Positions 1-10,899 of a stretch of 64,000 nt of DNA are shown here, one piece after another. Each line of letters begins with the position of its first letter. Positions within the stretch are counted from its first letter, which is position 1. The position numbers were made by a program, and so were the translations under genes. This DNA comes from Aporrectodea caliginosa. Taxonomy: Eukaryota > Annelida > Clitellata > Crassiclitellata > Lumbricidae. The stretch spans positions 434,001 to 498,000 of the forward strand of contig JACEVL010000052.1 in assembly GCA_020284085.1 (NCBI GenBank), read 5' to 3'. The notes beneath the pieces were generated by a model. That model did no database searches, had not been told where the DNA came from, and was given only the letters and a program-made list of their open reading frames with translations.

Positions 1-300
1 CATTTCTACCTTCAAAATATATCTCAGCCAAAATTCTACCTTCAACCTATATCTCAGCCAAATTTCTTGCCGGTGAGAGGTAGTGGTCTGGGAGTCCTTT
101 GTGCATCTGTTCTGTAAACTTCCGCCTTCCTGGCTTCTGCTGCCAGGAAAAGAGAAGTGTAGGCATTTAGCTTACCAACACAGTCGACTGAGGTACCATA
201 ATACGAACTTGCGAATGCAGAACTCAGCGCGTTGATAACACTGACAGGTGCGGTTACACCAACAGCAACACGAACACACCAAAACTTTTATGACATGTTA
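1..300 (+). repeat. LINE-derived fragment, family A copy 1 (truncated by window edge)
   Basis: This segment matches 5230-5420, 29750-29870 and 42300-42335. The shared text encodes a block like VRGGGLRVRCxSxLALP, which resembles the region after the reverse transcriptase domain of some non-LTR elements. Copy 1 repeats the phrase 'atatctcagcca' twice near positions 20-60, a small local duplication. It is interrupted by stops and is not a gene. The family name cannot be given from the sequence alone. Confidence 0.45.
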
Positions 301-360
301 GGTTAGCCCAACACATAAATGTGATTCTTTTGTAAACCAAAATGCGGTTAGCAATTGGTA

Positions 361-475
361 TAATAAACTCCGATTCAGCGTTCGCGCAGTAGTCGGGAGC
401 GCCTCTGAATGGGAAATCTGGTAGGGGCGCTATAACAAGTGTTCAAATACAATACAATACAATACAATAAAGGAT
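361..475 (+). repeat. LINE/SINE 3' end with (ATACA)n tail
   Basis: The text 'gggagcgcctctgaatg' followed by 'ggggcgctataacaagtg' and a run of five-base ATACA units is a retroposon 3' end. The reverse-complement form occurs at 4630-4680 and related forms at 24360-24395 and 41615-41650. The simple-repeat tail gives the plus orientation. Confidence 0.55.
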
Positions 476-489
476 ATACTTACTTGCTT

Positions 490-960
490 ACTTAACTCTT
501 CGCCAACAAGAGTGGGATCTCCGATGTACAGACAAGACATGGACATGCCTCATAGGTGTCCATGCGATCGTGCTTCTCTGCTAGCCTCAAAAGCACCTCA
601 TTCTGGTGATTGGATTCCTCTGTGACCGCACAGTGCCTGCGCCTCTCAGTCGAGAGGCACAGATTGAGGGTTGGCACGACGCTTTGTTAACCCCAGTTTT
701 GCCACTGCCACTAGATTGGATTGCAGAGGAGGAGAAGGCGAGAACAACAACGGCACGGTGTCCTAAACGTCATCATCTGGACAGCGATAACAAGAGAGAA
801 AATCTCTGCACAGAGCCTCACGAGCAGACGGAAAGAGGCCAAACGGTGTCACAATCATTCCATGGTTATGTGGAAGATGCCTGGCATGGGATGTGACAGT
901 GTCCCACACATACGCCACGTCTCCTCGTGCTCACACATCCATTACGGACGTCACCCTTGA
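490..960. repeat. Segment repeated three times in window, copy 1
   Basis: Shared words such as 'cttcgccaacaagag', 'gatctccgatgta' and 'gttgagggt(a/t)ggcacg' occur in the same order at 5418-5760 and 29955-30560. Each copy follows a family A LINE fragment, so the two travel together as a segmental duplication. Open frames in it are short and not shared in frame between copies, so I call no gene. Confidence 0.5.
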
Positions 961-1009
961 TTCACTGGAGACTTCACACTCGAAAGAAGCTGGAATTTAA
1001 ATTTGGGTC

Positions 1010-1786
1010 ATTTATGACAAATAAAGAACGAAAAAACTTTATTTGCTAAAACATTTCAACCTTAACAGAATGGCTACCATCAACATTGATTATGTGTGAA
1101 GTCATCGATGCAATTAGTTCTGATTGCATTTACGGAAGAGTAAAAGCGTGAGAGTACGTCTATGTGAAACTTTAATTAAGTGAAAACACGAATAAAATTG
1201 CAGATCATGTGAAGTATAACAGCAGTGCAATAACAAACACAGTTCGACAGAGTTAAAATGCTTAAAACTAGACAAAAGAATTATTAATAATAGGTGAAGT
1301 TAATTGAACCAAAAATATTTTTTTTAAACGCAAACCAAAAGCAGGATCCTTGAATAATTATGTCCAATCCTGCAGGAAACTTCAGTTGTACTAAGCTAAA
1401 GCTTTTACTTTGAGTAGGCCTACAATACTGGTATGCATGAATTCGTTCGTACATAATTATCATCATAGACTGAGTAGCTCAACACTTCCAGTTTTCATAC
1501 TGGTTCACCAACTTTCTTGGTGAACTCAATAAAGTCAAATATTTTAGGTAATTTCTGGTTTGAGACTTGTCTTCGAAGAATCGAAGATCGCAAAAATGTG
1601 TTTTCTACAAACCTGATGTTTTCTCTCCATTTATGGTTCATTCATGTATATCAGACGAAGTGCATAGACATGCTGACTGAAAATGATCGCGTGAGAATGT
1701 TCTCTATTATAACGGGAATGTGTACGCATTTGCTCAAGTATGAATTCCAATATAATTTTGCAGACTGTGAGCTTTGGAAAATGGTT
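1010..1786 (-). other. 3' flank / 3' UTR of ZNF unit 1
   Basis: This stretch is homologous to the DNA downstream of every other zinc-finger array here (10900-11660, 16640-17412, 26100-26884, 31000-31825, 42480-43139, 47640-48250, 56160-57167). A minus-strand AATAAA lies at 1038-1043 and is conserved in most copies, so it is a good candidate polyadenylation signal about 0.75 kb past the stop. The part nearest the array contains decayed zinc-finger sequence. Confidence 0.6.
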
Positions 1787-2958
1787 TTACAAACTTGAGC
1801 CTGACACTAAATGGGTTTTTTCATGACGTCTCAGACCTGAAGCGCGTGAGAATGTTTTCTGACATACCAGGCAAAGGTATGGCTTCTCTCCAGTATGTGT
1901 TCTCGTGTGTCTGCTTAGTTCACTTCTAATATTAGTTTTAAATTCACATAATTGGCAGTGGTATGGTTTTTCTCCAGTATGAATTCTTGCATGACGTCTT
2001 AGATTAGAAGATCGTATAAAACGTTTCTGACATGTCTGGCATTGGTATGGTTTTTCTCCAGTATGGGTTCGAACATGATCTCGGAGGTCAGAAGATGTGT
2101 AATAACTCTTTTTACATATCTGACATTGGTATGGTCTCTCTCCAGTATGAATTCTAAAATGACTTTGTAGCGTTGAAAATTTTGAAACTATTTTTTTACA
2201 AAGAACACAAAGAAATCGTTTCTCTTCAGGGTGGTTTCTTTCGTGATTTTTCATGCCTGAAATGCTTGAGAATGTTTTCTGACATACCCGGCAAAGGTAT
2301 GGCTTCTCTCTAGTATGCTTTCTCATATGAATCTTTAGACTACCTTCATACTTAGATTTAAACTCACATAACTGACATTTGTACGGTTTCTCTCCGGTAT
2401 GAATTCTTGCATGACGTGTTAGATTTGAATATTCAGAAAAAGGTTTTCTACATTCTTGGCATTGGTAAGGCATCTCTCCAGTGTGGATTCTTGCATGAAT
2501 CTTTAGATATGAAGCCCGAGAAAAACGTTTTCGACATACTAGACATTGGTAAGATTTCTCTCCGGTATGAATCCTTGCATGAGTTGTTAGATGCGAAGAT
2601 TGGGAAAAACGTATTTGACAAATTTGGCATTGATATTGTTTCTCTCCGGTATGAATTCTTGCATGACGTGTTAGATGTGAAGATTGGGAAAAATGTTTTT
2701 GACACACTTGGCATTGGTAACGCATCTCTCCAGTGTGGATTCTTACATGAATCTTTAGATATGAAGCCTGAGAGAAACATTTTTGACATACTGGGCATTG
2801 GTAAGGTTTTTCTCCAGTATGAATTCTTGCATGTAGGGTATTGTTAGACTTGAAGACTGGGAAAAGCGTTTCTGACATATATCCAGCATGGAGTGCAATA
2901 ATTATGCATTTGGGATAGAATTTCCTAATCAATGCTCGAAAGAAATGCTTATCGACAT
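1787..2958 (-). pseudogene. C2H2 zinc-finger array, unit 1 (12 fingers, damaged leader)
   Basis: Twelve consecutive C2H2 fingers with TGEKPYxC linkers are open on the minus strand, ending V-S-G-S-S-L-stop. The last seven finger positions match those of the other arrays in order, starting with the atypical [17 protein letters not shown] finger. Such proteins are normally nuclear DNA-binding factors. The 5' end is broken. A recognisable leader begins with ATG at 2958 (M-S-I-S-I-S-F-E-H) but hits TGA where its relatives read serine, and a deletion then joins it to a mid-array finger. A second frame disturbance lies near 2835. The open frame past 2932 opens only on a TTG codon; the first in-frame ATG is near 2878. 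I infer a pseudogene, although a shortened protein starting near 2878 is possible. Confidence 0.75.
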
Positions 2959-3614
2959 CGTGATTATGAAATAACAGAGTTTGTGCTTCCAGATATGATT
3001 TTTACACAAATGAAGCTAGAGTTGAAAACACTAAAACTCTTGAAGCTTCTGTGCAGTGATATTTTTGTTCAAGCCCGCCATTTGTTTGCCTATTTCAGCT
3101 TGAAGTTCTCAAAGCATGCAGTAGAAACCAAAAATTGAATGTTTGAAAGAATTGCTTTTCGACATCATGGTTATGAAGTAACAACAGATTGTGTGCATCA
3201 GATATGATTTTTACACAAAGCTGGATTTTAAAACATTGAAACTCTTATAAGTTTCTGTGGACTTATATTGTTGGCCAAGCCCACCATTTGTTTGCTATTT
3301 CATTTTGAAGTTCTCTCTGTATTCGGTATCTAGAAATCTAAAATAGTACATTTACTTTTATCTTGCATTTAATAATTCATATTAGTAACCCAAAATAAAA
3401 AAGCATTACAGTAATAAATTATTATTACTAATAATATAAAAGACAAAATAATTATGGGAGACAGAATCGGAATTCCGTGAGGTTGATATCCTAAGACACA
3501 ATATCAATTTTCAAAGACAATTACAACCAACACGTTGAACATGGACTAACATGAACTAAGAGGAGTCTGTGTGTTCCACTGAGACTATATCAATTTTCAA
3601 AGACAATTACAACA
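2959..3614 (-). other. Upstream flank of ZNF unit 1
   Basis: Homologous to the DNA upstream of the other arrays (12960-13300, 19840-20350, 28100-28500, 33130-33450, 44400-44700). Shared landmarks include 'ttgatcgcctaagacacaatatcaattt' type text near 3480-3520. No coding region is visible. The stretch around 3500-3614 is partly repeated at 4017-4085, on the other side of the GC-rich insertion. Confidence 0.5.
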
Positions 3615-4016
3615 AGGATAAATCTTCTGCGGCGGAAGATACCGCCACAATATAAACGAAAATTTTACTTCTGCGGCTGTAACCTTTTGCGCATGCGTCA
3701 CGCATGCGCCGCACATGCAACCTGAAAACATCTTAAAATGGCGGACGTGTGACCAGTTCAAACCTTTCGCCGAGGATTTATCCTTGCTCAAATTAATTAC
3801 TTTCTATATATTGGCGTTGTGAGGGTCGGTTAGGGTCAGGTTAGGCGTCGTGAGTGTCGGTTAGGGGTCAGGGTTAGGGTTAGAATCGTTTTTAGATAAA
3901 ATGTGAAAAAATTTCCGCCGCAGAATACGTTTACGCGGGTTGCGTGGCGGCATTCTCCGCCGCAGAAGTAAGTTTTCGCCGGTTGCGTGGCGGAATTTCC
4001 GCCGCAGAAGCACCAC
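3615..4016. mobile_element. GC-rich inverted-repeat insertion (MITE-like)
   Basis: This 0.4-kb block interrupts 'acaattacaacaa...cacgttgaacatg' text that resumes at 4017. It contains 'cttctgcggcggaa' near its left side and 'tccgccgcagaag' near its right side as an inverted pair, with further copies of 'tccgccgcagaa' at about 3916, 3957 and 3990. A sub-element is bounded by 'aaggataaatc' (3615) and 'gatttatcctt' (about 3776). TTAGGG-like text lies at 3825-3885. No protein is encoded. Confidence 0.5.
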
Positions 4017-4600
4017 GCTTACAACAAACACGTTGAACATGAACTAACATGAACTAAGAAGAGTCTGTGTGTTCCACTGTCTAAAATGGTCCCTGCACAC
4101 ATTATTCAAACGAATGCGCATGTAGGCTACTTTAACAAGTGAAAATCACAGTTAGCTGATTTTACAAAATATCCATATAGGATTTTTCTAATTGTGCTCC
4201 TTTCTCTTCGTTTTACAACCGGTCAAAACCTAACCAAATTGCAAAGACTGACTAACCTGAATTAAATTTTAAACTGTAAAATTTGAAAAGTTACCTGACT
4301 TACCTCACTAGTAAGTGACGTCATCTTTTTTGCTCATAAAATAAGCAAGGAGTTTATATCACACTATAAGAGGTGTCAAATTCACTCTGCAGTTTTAAGG
4401 TTGTCAATGAGAAGTTTACATTGCACAAAGAAATCGATTTTATATTCAAAAACATTTAACACACGTGACACATCACTACTTTGACCGATTTTCAAACATT
4501 TGTTCGAGTTTTAAAAATAATATACTAGTGAAAATCTGAGTCCGGTTGCCAGATTAATATAGGCTGGTTTACCTTAAGCGTAATGTCATTTGAATTTTTT
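4017..4600 (-). other. Upstream flank of ZNF unit 1, continued
   Basis: Resumes homology with upstream DNA of other units. The stretch near 4450-4575 (containing 'cacgtgacacatcactac' and 'gtgaaaatctgagtccgg') recurs at 29214-29330 and 39091-39200. That comparison shows the copia element at 34750-39088 sits in the equivalent place of another unit. No coding region seen. Confidence 0.45.
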
Positions 4601-4629
4601 ATTATAGCATAGGCTATATATGTATGCAT

Positions 4630-4730
4630 GAGCATTTGTTATAGCGCCCCTTCAAGATTTCTACTCAGAGGCGCTCCCGACTACAGCGCGGACACTGAAT
4701 CAGAGTTTCACGCCGAAGCGCATGAGCAAT
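4630..4730 (-). repeat. LINE/SINE 3' end, minus orientation
   Basis: Reverse complement of the 361-475 retroposon 3' end ('ttatagcgccccttcaag' followed by 'cagaggcgctcccgac'). The following stretch to about 4840 includes GC-richer text of no recognised function. Confidence 0.5.
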
Positions 4731-5029
4731 TGCGAGTGAAGGACTTGCCCAGGATCCCTACGCGGCGGCTTGAGGTGGATTCGACCCGCAACCCTCCGGC
4801 TGCAAGGCACCGAACATACCCCTACACGCACCGTATCTGTTAGCAATCATTGATAGAAACATAGTTAAGTCGTGTATTCGAACATAATTATCATTTCTAG
4901 TCGCTGAAATCAGTATAAAATTATATACACGGTTTAAATATAGCTATATACAGATTGAATTATAAATAACCTGCACCCTCGAATACTAATCAATGCCTAA
5001 TCTTACACTTTGACCTCACATGACAAACT

Positions 5030-5450
5030 TTTGTAAATCAAATTTCTATCATATCAGTGCTATACGTCACATAAGCTCTAGTCTTGGAATGCTCGATCTG
5101 GTATCTTCTCTCGCCTGCAGTACGGCAACTCGGTCTTGGCAATAAGCAACGGATCTGGAAGTCAACAGGCTTTCTACGCATCATAAATTCTCTGGACCCC
5201 GTGGTACCTGTATCTACTACATTCAACCTATATCTCAGCCAAAATTCTGTGTCGGTGAGAGGTGGTGGTCTGAGGATCCGTTGTGCGTCTAAGCTGGCAC
5301 TTCCGCCTTCATGGCTTCTGCTGGTAGCACAAACGAACTGCGGTGTCTTACCAACAGGGTCGGCTCAGACACCATATACGAACTTGATGACCCTGACACC
5401 AACAGGAGCGGCTGGTCCAACTTTTCGCCAACAAGAGTAGGTCTCCGATG
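5030..5450 (+). repeat. LINE-derived fragment, family A copy 2
   Basis: The best-preserved family A copy. The frame at about 5250-5440 reads VRGGGLRIRCASKLALPPSWLL and continues to a GSAQTPYTNLMTL block. Upstream text resembles the 'SRLEYxNS' stretch common after LINE reverse transcriptase domains. Homologous copies are at 1-300, 29590-29880 and 42130-42340. It is a relic, without reverse transcriptase or endonuclease. Confidence 0.5.
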
Positions 5451-5760
5451 CACAGGCAAAGCATGAAGAGGCCTGATAGATGTCCAAGCGATCGTGTTTC
5501 TCTGCTAGCTTGACCAGCATCTCATTCTGGTGATTTGATGCTAATTTCTCTGTGACCTGGGCCTCTCAGACGATGAAGTACGGCTCGCGGTCGGGTTGAG
5601 GGTAGGCACGGCACTTTATGAACACCACTTGTGCCGCCACTGTCGATAAAAGTCCACGCAAGTGGGTTCCACCGATTGATCTGCAGAGGAGGATGCGAAA
5701 ATAACAGCACGTGGACGATGCCTAGCAATGGCTGTGACAGTGTCCCACACCTACGCCACG
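5418..5760. repeat. Segment repeated three times in window, copy 2
   Basis: Shares the ordered words noted at 490-960 and 29955-30560. No conserved open frame. Confidence 0.45.
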
Positions 5761-5769
5761 TCTCATCAT

Positions 5770-5910
5770 GATCATACATCCATTCGTGCAGCTGCGGAGT
5801 TTTGGTAGGCCTATAAGTAGCGAGTTACAGTAGTCAATGCGTGAACAGATGAAGGCATGAACCATGGAAGAAAATATCGGCGAGGGACAGATCGTCGAAT
5901 GGCACGTAGA
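5770..5910 (-). repeat. Short LINE reverse-transcriptase fragment
   Basis: The minus strand encodes SSMVHAFICSRIDYCNSLLIGLPK, the strongly conserved stretch downstream of the LINE reverse transcriptase palm (compare HAFVxSRLDYCNSLLAGLP). It is under 150 bases and joined to unrelated DNA on both sides. The 5930-6480 stretch that follows shows nothing I recognise. Confidence 0.6.
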
Positions 5911-6483
5911 GTCGTAGACGTTATTAAAATATTTATATGCGTGACGTACTCCAATGGCTTCATGTTTCCCAGCGCATTCCATTTAGGATTTCGGTCTGGG
6001 TCTAGCGGCAGGGGCTTCTATCCCTATACAGGGCGGGCGCAAGTTGAGCCCAGTGAAAAACAGGGGGGGAGTGTTTGTTTTCAATTTTTATCACACTTTC
6101 TACATGTTACAGAGTCTTCGCTCACAGTTCTGTGAAAGGCCCAATTTTCTTGTCTAAATTGATGTGAACCGGTGACATCATCCGATTCAGTCGCTCGATT
6201 TTGTACTCATTCGCATTTAATCGCACGACATTATCGTCTGCACAGTTCTGACAAAAATAACCATTTACATTGGTTTCAACTCAAAAATATGCTTTCACTT
6301 ATGTATTTCATTAATTAAAATACTATGCCACGTGAAAAAACGATAAATATCGCTGTTGTGAGCTGGCATTGTGGCAACATTGTACGGTGCGACAAATGGA
6401 CAGAACACTGTCGAAAGCATCACACCTTCAAGCTTTCCAGATTAGCGACTTAGAGGTAGGCCTAGGCTACTGTTCCGTACCCA

Positions 6484-6640
6484 ACTAACTGTAATCGTAA
6501 TCGTAATCTCCAAACTTCTAAAGCGCCACTCGAAAGCCAAGCGCAGGGCACCAGCTTATTCACGAGCGCTGCGTCTAGTCAGAGGGGTTGTCCAAAAGAG
6601 TAGTCCGAGTCCGGTTTCCAGAGGATCAGAGAGGGCACAG
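6484..6640 (-). repeat. L2-like LINE 3' end with (GATTAC)n tail, minus orientation
   Basis: From 'gtaatcgtaatctccaaac' to about 6640 this is nearly the exact reverse complement of 10720-10870, the 3' end of the L2-like LINE. The repeated 'taatcg' units at the left are the 3' tail. Related tails occur at 16100, 23155 and 46890. Confidence 0.7.
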
Positions 6641-6929
6641 CAGATGTAACCTTTACTTGAACCTTATGATCCTTATCGCATTGTGAGCAACTCTCCTCTC
6701 CGTGCCATAATGCATTAGCACTTGACTCAAGTTGAGTAGATTGATGAATTTGTTGCATTTCAGCAATTGCGAATGTGAGATTTTAATATTTAGACCTATT
6801 TAATTCACACCCGTTGACTAGCATGCTTAAAAATTGAAAAACTTTACCGGCAATCCTCCATTTCAGGTGCTTTAATTTTAGGTACATTATTTTTGGTGGC
6901 ATTGGTGTTCATTGTATATGGTCAATTTA

Positions 6930-7030
6930 AAATGGAAGCTAGATTGATGAAAATAATTGTGTGCCTAAATGGAAGCTGGATTGATGAAAGAAATCTTCAC
7001 ATAAATAGAAGTTGGATTGATGATATTTTA
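6930..7030. repeat. Degenerate ~37-bp minisatellite, three copies
   Basis: The core 'ggaagctggattgatgaaa' repeats three times with period near 37-40 bases. The same core occurs at 13560-13640, 21585-21680, 44950-45070 and 49565-49795, and inverted near 25800-25850. Confidence 0.6.
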
Positions 7031-7077
7031 GCAGTCAAACCCTATGAATTACACACATTTATCTAATCAGAAATGAG

Positions 7078-7720
7078 CTAAAACTCACTTTGACAATACG
7101 GGATCTTGGGGAGAGGCCAGGCCCAGTAGGGGGGGAGGGATTGAGCCCAGTTGTGTAGGGAGGATAGAAGCCACTGTCTAGCGGTGCCACTTAAGGAGCG
7201 CCCCAGCCTACTTGCGCGAATTCTGTTACCCCACCTCAGGTTTGGCTGCACGCAGATATCTTCGTTCTGCGTCTCGTGGCGATCTTGCTGTTCCCTTTGC
7301 GCGCACTTCAAAGATGCAGCGTCGTGCCTTCTCAGTTGTTTGTGCCGACCACGTGGAATAATCATCCTTCCGAGCTGCGTGTTCCTTTAGCTAGTGATTC
7401 TGCATAGCGACATGCATGGATCGATCCATGGCAGCGTTAAACATCTTATTGTAGCAAAGGCTGTTGACTCCGACAGAAATTATGGCATAATATAGAGCCG
7501 ATGCGGGAATACAACGGTTAGACGAAACGGAACAACATAAAACTGGAATTGGGTCGCACTCAGTTGTTCATGGATGCGACATTTCTACGAGTCGATACTG
7601 ATTAACTATTTATCTAATTCTCTTCTCCATCGCAAATCTCCCTCCCCACTACCCAGCTCAATTCCCTCCCCCTCTATCGCTGATACCTTCTGTTCATTCG
7701 TCTCGGACACCTACTATCCT
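7078..7720. other. Stretch with no recognised gene
   Basis: Short opposing open frames of 80-95 codons exist at 7078-7390, but neither shows a known motif and the GC-richer base composition alone explains them. A pyrimidine-rich stretch lies at 7610-7700. No RNA gene or known repeat is recognised. Confidence 0.3.
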
Positions 7721-8441
7721 TGAACTTGAATAAAACTTGTTATATGATTTTTGGAAATAAGAAAAACCTAAATATAGACTTAGATATTAGAATAAATAAC
7801 GAGAAATTAATTCGTGCCTATGAAACTAAATTTCTTGGTGTTATAATAACAACTGACCTGAAATGGGGAAAGCATGTAGATATGATTATCAATAAGATGT
7901 CTAAAGTAGTTGGGATTTTTCGAAAGATCCGATACAAATTAAATCCAGGTGCCTTGAAGCAGCTGTATCACACATTGCTTGAACCATATATTACCTACTG
8001 CTCATCTGTATGGGCATCACCATACAAAACTGTTAAACTAAATCGGGTTCTTATACTTCAAAAAACTGCAATACGTATTATCTCCCATTCACACTATATT
8101 GCCCATACTAATCCGATTTTTTCTTCATTAAATATTCTTAGAGTATATGATTTAGCAAAAACTGCAATACTAGTCTTAATGCACAAATCTAGAAATAATA
8201 CCCTCCCCATAAGTTTCAAACCTACTTCCAATATACGTCCCAAATTCATTCATATTGTACCAGAGGGGCAGAGAAATATACAATCCCATATGCCAGAACA
8301 ATATGTAGATCAAATAGTCTTCAAGTTATAGGCCCTCGTTTGTGGAATTCACTACCACCCACACTGCAAGCAATTAAAACACTGCAACTCTTTAAATCTA
8401 AATTAAAACACTTCTTCATATTGGACTATGGACTGGATTGA
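7720..8441 (+). pseudogene. Non-LTR retrotransposon, C-terminal ORF2 remnant
   Basis: The frame encodes the region after the reverse transcriptase catalytic box of a LINE: MIFGNKKN, then TKFLGVIITTDLKW, then the YHTLLEPYITYCSSVWASP block and LQKTAIRIISHSHY, and finally (after a frameshift near 8300) SLQVIGPRLWNSLPP and FKSKLKHFFI before a stop at 8441. The order is that of the thumb and C-terminal region of jockey/CR1-type elements. The fingers, palm and endonuclease are missing, so the copy is 5'-truncated at about 7715, as is usual for target-primed integration. It is not functional. The clade is uncertain. Confidence 0.8.
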
Positions 8442-8949
8442 TGCACTCTAACTTGAGAAACAGACCTTATTGATTTTTATGATTTTAGATTATGGAAAGG
8501 ATTGATGTATAACCTAGTCACATTGTAAAGATAAATTGTTGTTAAACTCAATTAAAGTAAACTGGTATCCTGTTGATCTTCTCTCCTTTCCTTCCACTAG
8601 CTTGTCTCTCGTTCTTTCCTCTCTTTCACTACCCTTATCACCTGTTTTTCCTCTTCCTTATACAATTCTGGTCTTCCATTCTTTCTTTCCTTCAACTCTT
8701 CTGACTTTCTTATACATAACAGATGCTGTGTTTAAACATCGTTTGGTCATGTTGATAGAGTAGCACATGTATAGTATATCTACTCTAGAACTTTGAAATT
8801 GTGCTACTAACTACGGAAAGTTGGGGTCAGTGTTCATAAGCACTAGCTTTTTTGACTCCATTTGTGCAGTTGCTATATGTTGTTCATTTTGTTTTTTCAC
8901 TTTGTAGAAGTGTTACATTGTTACTTGCTGCTGCTACAATAAAAGCGTT
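8442..8949. other. Spacer with pyrimidine-rich tract
   Basis: This includes the 3' UTR of the preceding LINE and a CT-rich tract at about 8575-8710. No coding potential is seen. A short 'aataaaagcg' near 8938 could be a tail or poly(A) signal. Confidence 0.35.
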
Positions 8950-10880
8950 CAACAACAAAATCTCATCCCTTCGCTTTACACTACAATCTCTTCTAGCCTC
9001 CAACTCTTCCAGCACTGATTCACTCCCTGTCCAAACCCTACTCCTCCTGCCTCTCAATCACCTCTCCCAATTTTCTCTCCTGCCACTGAAACAGAAGTGT
9101 CACTCCTAAACTCTCTTCCCAACAAGCAATGTGAACTTGATCCTATCCCCACCTTTCTTCTAAAAGACTGCTTCTGTCCTCGTTCCTATAATCACCAAAA
9201 TCATCAATCTCTCGCTCTCCACTGGTAACTTCCCTATGGTTTTCAAGCACTCTCTCGTCTCTCCCCTTCTCAAAAAAGCAAATCTTGACAAGGAAAACCT
9301 ATCTAACTACCGTCCCATCTCAAGTCTTTCCTTTCTATCAAAATTAACTGAACGAATTGTCCTTACCGGCTCAACGACTACCTCTTCAAACTCACTGCTC
9401 AACCCCCACCAATCTGGCTTCACTAAACACCACTCCACAGAAACTCTACTCGCCTCTCTGTACAATAAACTGGTTTCTGCCGTCAGCCATTAGCAAGTCT
9501 CCTGCCTCTGTCTCCTCGACATCTCCGCCGCATTCGACACCATTGACCACAGCCTCCTTCTTCATCGACTGTCATCTTGGTTTGGCGTCTCTGACACTGC
9601 TCTGCTATGGTTCCAGTCCTACTTGTTTTCCAGATCCTTCTCTGTTAAGGCCTCCAGCCACTGTTCGCAACCCCTCCCACTTTCTTGTGGTGTCACTCAA
9701 GGCTTCGTCCTGGGTCCACTGCTCTTCATTCTGTATACCACACCACTAAGCCATTTCATAGAATCCTCTGTTGACCACCATCTTTACGCCGACGACACCC
9801 AACTCTACATTTCATTATCCCCATGCTCTTTCTCCACCTCCATTGCAAAACTACTCAATGTGGTTAACCTAGTCTCTCAATGGATGTCGTCCAACCTCAT
9901 CCTAGGCCTTTCTGACCAAATCAAGAAAATCCCTGACCCTTCAATACACCTATCCAGTATCCACTGACTCTTCATCTCTTACCTTCACCTCCGATGCCCC
10001 TGTCCGCAATCTTGGTGTAACCTTTGATCCACATCTCTCCTTCTCTAATCACATATCCAACCTCTCGCGCTCCTGCTTCATGCACATTCGTGACCTCCGC
10101 CGCATCCGACCCATGCTCGACTTCAAAACTGCCTACACCATCGCTACCTTCATTGTCCACTCAAAGCTCGACTATTGCAATTCCTTCTTTCTCAACCTTG
10201 AATCCACCCAACTAAAGCGTCTGCAGCTCATCCAAAACTAATTAGCCAGAGCCGTCACCAGAACGCCCAAGCATCATCATATCACTCCCATCCTCAAATC
10301 ACTCCATTGGTTAAAAATCCCAGAGCGAATTCACTTCAAAGTCCTATCACTAACCTACAACTCTCTACAACACTCCCAGCCCAGATATCTCCGCGACCTC
10401 TTCACCATCCAGCAAACCCGCTCTACCCGATCATCCTCCGTTCTCACTCTTTCTAGACGCCCGGTCACTACTCATCTCAAGTTCCACTGCGCCGCGTCTC
10501 TGGAACGATCTACCTCCTGAATTCCGCACTTTTTCGGTTCCTCCGCCATCATCTCCAATCACCCACCATCATCCGCATCAGGCTCCTCTATCCATCACTG
10601 CCAAGGCTTTCCACTCGAAACTAAAGTCTCTTCTCTTCAAGAACTCGTACCCCGACTCAACTGGTCATCTACCTTCCAACTCTCGACCTAAACGACACCC
10701 ACCTGAGCAGCTACTCTGACCCCTCTGATCCTCTGGAAACCGGACTCGGACCTCCCTCGGACTACTCTCTCGGATAACCCTTTTGACTAGACGCAGCGCT
10801 CGTGAATAAACTGGTGCCCTGCGCTTGGCTTTCGAGTGGCGCTTTAGAAGTTTGGAGAATACGATTACGCTTACGATTAC
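8950..10880 (+). pseudogene. L2-like LINE, decayed ORF2 with complete 3' end
   Basis: The plus strand carries, with interruptions, a reverse transcriptase of the L2/CR1 kind. The pieces are PNKQCELDPIPTFLLKDC (about 9118), KHSLVSPLLKKANLDKENL and NYRPISSLSFLSKLTERIV (9240-9360), HQSGFTKHHSTETLL, a TAG at 9494, then DISAAFDTIDH (catalytic Asp), GVTQGFVLGPLLF and the YADDTQLYIS catalytic box (near 9790). C-terminal pieces follow to about 10700. One frame covers 9236-9967 apart from in-frame stops. The 3' end 10720-10880 ends in (GATTAC)-like units. The 5' portion with the endonuclease is missing. This copy is dead, but it defines the family whose tails occur at 6484, 16100, 23155 and 46890. Confidence 0.85.
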
Positions 10881-10899
10881 GAACTGTTACAACTAAAGA

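Noticed and set aside
2448..2798. Second minus-strand frames inside the arrays with repeated M-P-x-M-S-K text
   Set aside because: Off-frame reading of the TGEKPYQCQ linker repeats; no independent conservation.
2407..2847. Long plus-strand frames antisense to the finger arrays (also 12050, 27514, 32228, 43772, 63238)
   Set aside because: They are the predictable antisense reading of repeated finger codons and linkers; their repetitive peptides mirror the array.
7078..7390. Overlapping opposing frames of 79 and 95 codons
   Set aside because: No known motif; GC-richer composition explains the length.
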